Positions 56,642 to 62,873 of a DNA stretch of 64,000 nucleotides are shown here, piece by piece (the first letter of the stretch is position 1; each line of letters starts with the position of its first letter). This stretch comes from UBA961 sp049426725 (GTDB taxonomy: Bacteria > Bacteroidota > Ignavibacteria > Kapaibacteriales > UBA961). Position numbers and translations under genes: made by a program. Below the pieces are notes generated by a model. That model was not told the DNA's origin. It made no database searches and saw only the letters and a list, made by a program, of their open reading frames with translations. The stretch spans positions 1-64,000 of the forward strand of contig JBMSYN010000005.1 of the NCBI GenBank assembly GCA_049426725.1. The letters run 5' to 3'.

Positions 56642-57631
56642 ATGCATATTCTCATCATAGGCGGAAGACATTTTCTCGGTAGAGCAATCATAGAACAGGC
56701 ATTGAATGATGGTCATCACATCACGATGTTCAATAGAGGAAAAACACATCCCGAATTTGCACCCGACAATGTGAACATCATCCTTGGCGATCGTAATACC
56801 GATCTCCATTTACTTGATGGAATGCATTTTGACTGCGTGATTGATACTTGCGGGTATCTTCCTTCAATTGTCGAACAATCCGCACAATACTTTGCACATA
56901 AAGTGTCTGTTTATTGTTTCATCTCAACATTGTCCGTATATGATGATGTATCTATTTCCAATGATGAAGATGGAAGAAGAGCAACTTGCGATCCTTTGGA
57001 AAAACAAGTGACCGGTGAAAATTATGGCGCAATGAAAGCGCATTGCGAAGATATGGTACTTCAATACTTTCCGGATTCTTCGCTTATCATCAGACCAGGA
57101 TTAATTGTCGGACCGCATGACCCAACAGATCGTTTCACCTATTGGCCTGTACGATGCGGCATGAAACAAAGTCTTCAAGGAATTATGTTGGCACCGGGCG
57201 ATCCAAATACAAGTGCATGGGAATTCATCGATGTTCGAGATGTGGCGAAATTTACATTGCATGCTTTGCTCAATGATTTGAAAGGGGCATTTAATGTAAC
57301 TGCTCCGGCAAGATTCGTGGAAGACATTTTAACTGAATCCATGGCATGCTATGATCATACATTGGAAATACGATGGATTTCTGATGATGAACTACTTGGC
57401 AAAGGTGTTATTCCATGGAATGATTTGCCATTGTGGATTCCCGATTCCATACCTGGCTTAAAAGGATTTCATAGAACAAATTGCAACAAAGCAATAAATG
57501 CGGGTTTACAAATTAGACCACTAGAGGAAACAATCACTGATCTCTTAGAATGGATTTATTCAGAACCAAATCGCTTGCCACTCAAGGCAGGTCCAAATGA
57601 AGAGCAAGAAGCAAGATATCTGGGGCTGTGA
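56642..57631 (+). CDS. NAD-dependent epimerase/dehydratase (extended SDR)
   Basis: A 329-residue Rossmann enzyme beginning ILIIGGRHFLGRAI, an atypical form of GxxGxxG common in the isoflavone-reductase-like epimerase group. The catalytic YGAMK lies near 138 and ISTLSVYDD provides the Ser/Thr region. C-terminal residues suggest an NDP-sugar or similar substrate, but there is no signature for a particular one. It starts 15 bases after the esterase gene and meets convergent msrB with no gap. Confidence 0.8.
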   Translation: MHILIIGGRHFLGRAIIEQALNDGHHITMFNRGKTHPEFAPDNVNIILGDRNTDLHLLDGMHFDCVIDTCGYLPSIVEQSAQYFAHKVSVYCFISTLSVYDDVSISNDEDGRRATCDPLEKQVTGENYGAMKAHCEDMVLQYFPDSSLIIRPGLIVGPHDPTDRFTYWPVRCGMKQSLQGIMLAPGDPNTSAWEFIDVRDVAKFTLHALLNDLKGAFNVTAPARFVEDILTESMACYDHTLEIRWISDDELLGKGVIPWNDLPLWIPDSIPGLKGFHRTNCNKAINAGLQIRPLEETITDLLEWIYSEPNRLPLKAGPNEEQEARYLGL

Positions 57632-58117
57632 TTACTTTTTTTTGAATGTCATGGAAGCAGAGTTGATGCAATAACGCAATCCTGTTGGCTTGGGTCCATC
57701 ATCAAATACATGACCCAAATGGGCTTCGCAAGCAGAACACAATACTTCATATGTGGTAAAAGCATATCGTTTGTCTTCAATTTCTGTGACTGCGTATTTC
57801 GATATCGGCTCAAAAAAAGAAGGCCAACCGGTACCTGAATCAAATTTGGTTTCTGATGAAAAAAGAATTTGATTGCAAGCTTTGCAGTGATATGTTCCCG
57901 GTTCAGAATTGTATAAAAGTGGACCGGTAAATGGAACCTCTGTTCCTTTTTTACGTATGATGCAATAGTCTTCATAAGACAATTCTTCTTTCCAAGCAGA
58001 GTCAGTTTTTACAATTTTTACAGTGCCTTTTTTGGTATCAGGAACTTTGCTTGAATCTTGAGCATTGCAGCCAATGATTGCTAAAATTCCAAAACATAAC
58101 ATCATGAATTGTTTCAT
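57632..58117 (-). CDS. msrB: Lipoprotein peptide-methionine (R)-S-oxide reductase
   Basis: A 161-residue MsrB preceded by a lipoprotein signal (lipobox LAIIGC, near Cys16). The domain is complete: zinc pairs CKAC and CSAC, GTGWPSF, and the catalytic Cys in RYCINSASM close to the C-terminus. It repairs oxidised methionine in envelope proteins. I chose ATG 58117, which begins the lipoprotein signal; the frame is open for a further 65 codons into lon, which is a shadow. Confidence 0.93.
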   Translation of the reverse strand: MKQFMMLCFGILAIIGCNAQDSSKVPDTKKGTVKIVKTDSAWKEELSYEDYCIIRKKGTEVPFTGPLLYNSEPGTYHCKACNQILFSSETKFDSGTGWPSFFEPISKYAVTEIEDKRYAFTTYEVLCSACEAHLGHVFDDGPKPTGLRYCINSASMTFKKK

Positions 58118-58139
58118 GAGCATCACATAAGAGTTAAAC

Positions 58140-60602
58140 ATGAAAAACACTGACAAAGAATCACCCAAAAAAGTTCCATCAAGGGCAATTGAATTGAAGC
58201 ATGATGAATTGACATGGTCTTGCCCCGAACATATATTTGCATTCACATCCACAAAAGAATTATCCCCCCTAAAAGGAATTGTAGGACAAGATAGAGCAAT
58301 CGAAGCAATCACTCTCGGAGCAGAATTACATTCCTATGGCTATAATGTCTTCGTCTCGGGCGTCAGTGGGACAGGAAGATTGACAACAGTCAAACATATT
58401 CTGGATGAAGTGAGTGTTTTCAAACCTGTCTTGTATGACTATTGCTTCGTTCACAATTTTTCACATCCGGACAATCCCACATTATTGAAATTCCCCAAGG
58501 GGCATGGAAAACAGTTTTCGAAAGCAATTGATGATGTGATGATTTTTCTCAAAAGGCGCATTCCTCAAATGTTTGAAGAAGATGCCTTTCAAAAACCAAG
58601 AAATGAACTTATTGCAAGTTATCGTGCTTCGGAGCAATCTTTGATTACCAAATTTAAGGAACGCATCAAACCGCTTGGCTTCACTTTAGGGCAAGTCGAG
58701 AATGAATTTGGTCTCATGGAATTTGATGTACTCGTGATTTTGAACAAAAAAGAATATAAAATCGCTGATTTAGATAATCTCATTCGCACTAAAAAACTCA
58801 CGAAGAAAAAAGTACAAGAGCTTACAGCGCAATATCATATACATCGTACTGAACTTGAAAACTTGAGTCGGTTGAGTATGAAACTCATGCAGGAATTTCG
58901 TGACAAAATAAATGAATATGACAAATCAAATGTAGCCAATATCATCAAAGGTGCATTGGAAGTTGTGCGTGAGAACTTCAATACCGAACAGGTGATGACA
59001 TATGTTCAAGCATTCGAGCAAGATATACTTGAAAGTCTTGACATATTTCTCCCCGGTACGGGAAATGAAGAAGATGATACGGAAAAACCAACCGAAGAAG
59101 ACATCAAAGCTAAATTCGCACAATATTCTGTGAATGTGGTTCTTGACAATTCACTTACCGATACTGCTCCGGTGATTGTTGAAACCACTCCTTCTTTTAC
59201 CAATTTGTTTGGGACGATTGAAAAAGTGTTTGACAATCGTGGATTTTGGAAGACAGATTTTTCCCAAATCAAATCAGGTTCATTATTGAAGGCAGATCAA
59301 GGATATTTGATTGTCAATGCTATGGATGTTTTAACTGAAGAAGGTGTTTGGCCAGCATTGAAGCGCTTATTGCTCTATGGAAAATTGGAAATTCAATCAG
59401 CCGATAGTTTTTTTCAGATTTCTCAAACTCTGCTTAAACCGGAAGCAATTGACCTCAATGTAAAAGTCATCATGATTGGTGATGCGGATGTGTATCATAG
59501 TTTCTACTTCGGTGAAGAAGATTTCAAGAAGATTTTCAAGGTTAATGCCGAGTTTGATTATGAGGCCCATAAAACCGGTGAAATGATGCATAATTATGCG
59601 CACTTCATTCATCAACTCGTGGAACAAGAATCATTGATTCACTTTACAAAGTCTGGTGTATCGGCGATCATCGAGTGGGGCGTACAACATACAGGCACAC
59701 AATTGAAAATCACCATGCAATTCAGCGATGTTGCCGATTTGATTCGTGAATCAAGTTATTATGCTCGTAAAGACGGTGCTTCCCTTGTTGAAAGAAAGCA
59801 TGTAGCAAAAGCGGTCAAATCCAGACGAAGAAGAAATGATATACTTGATGAAAAAATCAAGGAACAAATCACAAAGGGTACTTTGATGATTGAATGTACG
59901 GGGCAAAGAGTTGGACAAATAAATGGTCTTACCGTCTATGATACCGGCTTGGTTTCATTTGGGAAACCTGCTCGCATTACCGCTGGAGTCGGCATAGGTA
60001 CTTCGGGCATCATTAATATTGAACGAGAATCCGACATGAGCGGCAATATACATGATAAAGGCATGATGATCTTATCCGGCTTCATGCGTGATCGTTTTGC
60101 GCAGAAATTCCCAATCACGATGTCTGCTTCAATAGCATTCGAACAAAGTTATGATGGTATCGACGGTGATAGCGCAACAGCTGCAGAAGTGATTGCCCTG
60201 CTGAGCGCTCTCACACAAATTCCAGTCAATCAGCATTTGGCAATTACGGGGTCTATGAATCAGAAAGGAGATATTCAAGCCGTTGGCGGAGTGAATGAGA
60301 AAGTCATGGGCTTTTTTGAACTTTGTTATGAAAATGGGCTAACCGGTGATCAAGGCGTTCTGATCCCATCCAGGAATGTTCATGATCTCATGCTTGATCC
60401 GGAAATCATAAAAGCTGTAAAAGCAAAGTCATTCCATATATATGCCATTTCAACCATCGAAGAAGCCGTAGAATTGATGATGGGACAAAAAGCAGGTGAA
60501 CGTAATGCTGAAGGCGAATATGTGAATGGAGTATTTGGTGAAGCATGCAATATCCTTCGATCTTATACCACACAAACTTCGCATTTGCAAAAAACACTAT
60601 AA
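58140..60602 (+). CDS. ATP-dependent Lon-family protease (LonB/YcbZ-like)
   Basis: An 820-residue soluble protease. The ATPase part begins GIVGQDRAIEAI; its Walker A reads GVSGTGR (74-80), Arg replacing Lys as in YcbZ-type proteins. A long helical insertion (~150-290) follows. The C-terminal Lon peptidase has Ser678 in DGDSATAA and Lys721 in VNEKV, 43 residues apart as in E. coli Lon (679/722), so the dyad is intact. There is no N-terminal LAN domain and no membrane helix. A bidirectional terminator follows. Substrates unknown. Confidence 0.88.
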   Translation: MKNTDKESPKKVPSRAIELKHDELTWSCPEHIFAFTSTKELSPLKGIVGQDRAIEAITLGAELHSYGYNVFVSGVSGTGRLTTVKHILDEVSVFKPVLYDYCFVHNFSHPDNPTLLKFPKGHGKQFSKAIDDVMIFLKRRIPQMFEEDAFQKPRNELIASYRASEQSLITKFKERIKPLGFTLGQVENEFGLMEFDVLVILNKKEYKIADLDNLIRTKKLTKKKVQELTAQYHIHRTELENLSRLSMKLMQEFRDKINEYDKSNVANIIKGALEVVRENFNTEQVMTYVQAFEQDILESLDIFLPGTGNEEDDTEKPTEEDIKAKFAQYSVNVVLDNSLTDTAPVIVETTPSFTNLFGTIEKVFDNRGFWKTDFSQIKSGSLLKADQGYLIVNAMDVLTEEGVWPALKRLLLYGKLEIQSADSFFQISQTLLKPEAIDLNVKVIMIGDADVYHSFYFGEEDFKKIFKVNAEFDYEAHKTGEMMHNYAHFIHQLVEQESLIHFTKSGVSAIIEWGVQHTGTQLKITMQFSDVADLIRESSYYARKDGASLVERKHVAKAVKSRRRRNDILDEKIKEQITKGTLMIECTGQRVGQINGLTVYDTGLVSFGKPARITAGVGIGTSGIINIERESDMSGNIHDKGMMILSGFMRDRFAQKFPITMSASIAFEQSYDGIDGDSATAAEVIALLSALTQIPVNQHLAITGSMNQKGDIQAVGGVNEKVMGFFELCYENGLTGDQGVLIPSRNVHDLMLDPEIIKAVKAKSFHIYAISTIEEAVELMMGQKAGERNAEGEYVNGVFGEACNILRSYTTQTSHLQKTL

Positions 60603-60630
60603 AAAAAAGCCCGAAGGAATTTCGGGCTTT
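60601..60630 (-). terminator. Bidirectional terminator between the Lon-like and amidohydrolase genes
   Basis: AAAGCCCGAA (60606-60615) and TTCGGGCTTT (60621-60630) form a perfect 10-bp stem with a 5-base loop. Read on the minus strand it is followed by a run of T (60608 down to 60601), an ideal terminator for the amidohydrolase gene. On the plus strand the T-tract is shorter but probably also serves the Lon-like gene. Confidence 0.88.
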
Positions 60631-60635
60631 GTCAT

Positions 60636-61934
60636 TTATTTCATTTGCTGATATCTGATGCGATATTTTTTTGCCAAATCAGTATGTCTATTCTCAAGGT
60701 CCACTTTCTTTCCTTGAATATATGCATGCTCAACTTTATTTGTCAGAGCATCTAATGCATTTCCTGCCGAAACAAATAAAGTTGCATCCTTTCCTATGTC
60801 CAAAGAACCAACACGATTGGAAATACCCAATATCGATGCCGGATTGATTGTCAAACCTCGTAGAGCTGCCTCTTCACCCAATCCAAAAGCAATTGCTGTA
60901 CCCGCATTGAATGGAAGATTTCTTTGTTGCCAAAATGATGACTCAGTAAATGCCCAGTTTATGCCGGCTGTCTCCAAGATGGAGGGCAAAGTGAAAGGTT
61001 CATCATAACCGGCATCATCATTTCGTGGAAGTGAATGCGTTCTTGGAAGAATAATTGGAACTCTTGCCAATTGCAATTCTTCCAAACATAAATGTGCTTC
61101 TGAAGCACCTGAAATGATGCCATTGAGTTTGTGTTCTGAGATAATCTCGAGTGCAGCAAGAATTTGTTCTTTCTTCATTGCTGAAAACATCACAGGCATT
61201 TGTTTTTCAAAAATTGGACGCATCGCTTCCAATCGTATATCTTGTGCATTTTCAGCCAAACCATTGCGAGCGGCAACAGAATACATTTTGGCTTTTGCAA
61301 AATAGTTCTTCAATTCCCGAAGATTGTTCTCGGCATCTTTGATTTGTTCTTCGGCACTCTTATTAATCCATGGTGCAGAATTGACACCCAAGTAAGGAAT
61401 ATTCACAATCATTGCATAATTCTGTTGCAATGCTATGTCCTCTTTTGTCCAACCATCTAATTGCATGATTGCACTCTTACCAGAGATATTTCCACCTTCA
61501 GGAACAATATGAGCAATCAGAACGCCATTATGTCTGATGGTTGGAATAACTTCGCTATCAGGATTATATGCCGTGCTCGCTTTTGCATTGGGATTATATG
61601 ATCCGGTTTCGACATTGTCGCGGGTTGCACGCACAGCTTCAATTTCAACAAGACCCAATGTTGTTTCGGCTGCTATGAAACCAGGATAAATTGATTTGCC
61701 TGTGCAATCAATCACTTCAGCATTCGCGGGGATATCTACATTTTTTCCGACGGCAATGATCTTTCCTTTGTCAAAAACAATCGTTGCACCATCCATGGTA
61801 CCTTGCGTAATCGTATATACTTTTGCATTCTTCAATGCGATGGGTTGTTTTTGTGGTGCACCGGGTACTTTGTCATGACCATGAAGCATGGATGCAGAAG
61901 CAATAAAAGCAGTTATGATTGACAAAAATTTCAT
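60636..61934 (-). CDS. Exported amidohydrolase-like protein lacking the HxH metal motif
   Basis: A 432-residue protein with signal peptide 1-19 and an amidohydrolase fold: the small beta-domain (ALKNAKVYTITQGTMDGATIVFDKGKI), then a TIM barrel, closing with LTINPASILGISNRVGSLDIGKDATLFV. Active members have PGLIDxHxH after the first domain; here the segment reads PGFIAAETTLG with no histidine, so the binuclear metal site cannot form in the usual way. A non-enzymatic or altered role is likely. Imidazolonepropionase-like relatives often occur in pairs, but no partner is adjacent. A structured leader precedes it (see separate entry). Confidence 0.82.
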   Translation of the reverse strand: MKFLSIITAFIASASMLHGHDKVPGAPQKQPIALKNAKVYTITQGTMDGATIVFDKGKIIAVGKNVDIPANAEVIDCTGKSIYPGFIAAETTLGLVEIEAVRATRDNVETGSYNPNAKASTAYNPDSEVIPTIRHNGVLIAHIVPEGGNISGKSAIMQLDGWTKEDIALQQNYAMIVNIPYLGVNSAPWINKSAEEQIKDAENNLRELKNYFAKAKMYSVAARNGLAENAQDIRLEAMRPIFEKQMPVMFSAMKKEQILAALEIISEHKLNGIISGASEAHLCLEELQLARVPIILPRTHSLPRNDDAGYDEPFTLPSILETAGINWAFTESSFWQQRNLPFNAGTAIAFGLGEEAALRGLTINPASILGISNRVGSLDIGKDATLFVSAGNALDALTNKVEHAYIQGKKVDLENRHTDLAKKYRIRYQQMK

Positions 61935-62086
61935 TGTTGACTCAACTCAAATTGAATGATAAAAAGTGATCCAGATGGCTATAAAGTGAGATGCCCTTTG
62001 ACGTCACCACTCGTCAAAGGGCACTCCCCTTCCCACCTTTTCACCACCACAACAAATGAGAATCTCAACGAGTGAGTTCTCAGGGA
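61935..62086 (-). promoter_or_regulatory. Structured 5' leader of the amidohydrolase-like gene (candidate regulatory RNA)
   Basis: Reading the minus strand from the predicted transcription start near 62081: a bulged 10-bp stem-loop (62082-62057, TGAGAACTCA/TGAG-A-TTCTCA), a G-rich linker, then a perfect 12-bp stem-loop (62023-61992, TGCCCTTTGACG/CGTCAAAGGGCA, 8-base loop) and a 57-base tail to the ATG. TGAGAT (62067-62062) in the first stem can also pair with ATCTCA (61992-61987) just after the second. No T-run follows, so it is not an ordinary terminator. It matches no riboswitch I can recall. Confidence 0.45.
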
Positions 62087-62117
62087 CAAATATAACATGA
62101 GACCCTATGCGATGCAA
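62087..62117 (-). promoter_or_regulatory. Consensus Bacteroidota-type promoter for the amidohydrolase-like gene
   Basis: On the minus strand TTG (62117-62115), a 20-base spacer and TATATTTG (62094-62087) match the TTG-N20-TAnnTTTG pattern exactly. It places the transcription start near 62081 and predicts a leader of about 147 bases. Confidence 0.6.
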
Positions 62118-62182
62118 GTGGAAAAAGGAAGAAAAAAGGTTTTTTTTGACATGTGGATAACTATGAAAAATCAGCAAAGTGA

Positions 62183-62213
62183 TTGGTTATCTCAAAAAAA
62201 AGCCAGATATTTG
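62183..62213 (+). promoter_or_regulatory. Candidate promoter for tRNA-Pro
   Basis: TTG at 62183-62185 and GATATTTG at 62206-62213 are 20 bases apart; the -7 element differs from TAnnTTTG at its first base only. The tRNA begins 15 bases later, so a short 5' leader would be trimmed by RNase P. Confidence 0.45.
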
Positions 62214-62227
62214 TGCTCCCATTTCGA

Positions 62228-62302
62228 CGGGGTGTAGCGCAGTCCGGTTAGCGCACCTGCTTTGGGAGCAGGGGGTCGTGAGTTCGAATCCCACCACCCC
62301 GA
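62228..62302 (+). tRNA. tRNA-Pro (anticodon TGG)
   Basis: A 75-base cloverleaf: acceptor CGGGGTG/CACCCCG, D-stem GCGC/GCGC, anticodon stem CCTGC/GCAGG with loop TTTGGGA (anticodon TGG), and T-arm GTGAG-TTCGAAT-CCCAC, discriminator A, CCA not encoded. One T-stem pair (A62281 with C62291) is a mismatch where G-C is usual. A terminator follows directly. Confidence 0.93.
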
Positions 62303-62308
62303 CGATGA

Positions 62309-62335
62309 AATACCGCCTCATGGCGGTATTTTTTT
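62309..62335 (+). terminator. Terminator after tRNA-Pro
   Basis: AATACCGCC (62309-62317) and GGCGGTATT (62322-62330) form a perfect 9-bp stem with a TCAT loop, followed by T residues to 62335. Its T-tract overlaps the last codon of the convergent phosphoribosyltransferase-like gene. Confidence 0.9.
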
Positions 62336-62873
62336 ATGCCCTATCTGAAATAAGTGTCGGAGATTCGGATATTATTTCATGAATATCCTTTTTGAGAACT
62401 GAGATTTGCCGCACATTAAGGGGGGTTTTACGTGTTGTGATATCAATCAAAGAGGCAATACCAATCAATCTGGCGTCTTGTGTGAGAATTTCTCTACCGA
62501 TTGCTTTATAGATGGAAATATCATCTGTCAAGATATCATCGACGATGATTGCTCTATCACCGGAATGAATATGAAGCGCTTCATAAAAAACGGAATCCGT
62601 TGATGATCGCCACAATAATCTTGCTTCCAATTGTCTGGCAATTTCAGAAGCGAATGGCAGTGCCCCCACCCTTGCGCTTATGACCACTTGCACATCCATG
62701 TCCCAGAAGTGCTTGACGATTTCATAACTGAGTTTTCTGCATAATGGTGGATATTGAAATGCTTTGACTGGTGCATACCATTCATCCACAATGCGATTAT
62801 CAGGTAATTGAAATGCTCCCTTGAGCAATGCGCCACAAGAAGTCAATTGATCGATGATGTCTTGATAATCCAT
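62334..62873 (-). CDS. Orotate phosphoribosyltransferase-like protein with altered PRPP loop
   Basis: A 179-residue type I phosphoribosyltransferase. The N-terminal GAFQLPDNR and WYAPVKAFQYP resemble the hood of PyrE. The PRPP-binding loop reads AIIVDDILTDD near 108-118, where active OPRTs have VEDVxTTGGS; the two acidic residues are kept but TGGS is lost. It may be a divergent PyrE or a regulator derived from one. It starts in the stop of the upstream barrel gene (TAATG), and its own end overlaps the tRNA-Pro terminator. Confidence 0.7.
   Translation of the reverse strand: MDYQDIIDQLTSCGALLKGAFQLPDNRIVDEWYAPVKAFQYPPLCRKLSYEIVKHFWDMDVQVVISARVGALPFASEIARQLEARLLWRSSTDSVFYEALHIHSGDRAIIVDDILTDDISIYKAIGREILTQDARLIGIASLIDITTRKTPLNVRQISVLKKDIHEIISESPTLISDRA

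Noticed and set aside
57632..58312. 226-residue version of MsrB running into the lon-like gene
   Set aside because: The extra N-terminal residues are antisense to lon; the lipoprotein signal at 58117 marks the true start.
61992..62023. Perfect 12-bp hairpin as a simple transcription terminator
   Set aside because: There is no T-run on either strand; on the plus strand CTCCCC follows and on the minus strand TCTCAC, so a leader or operator role fits better.
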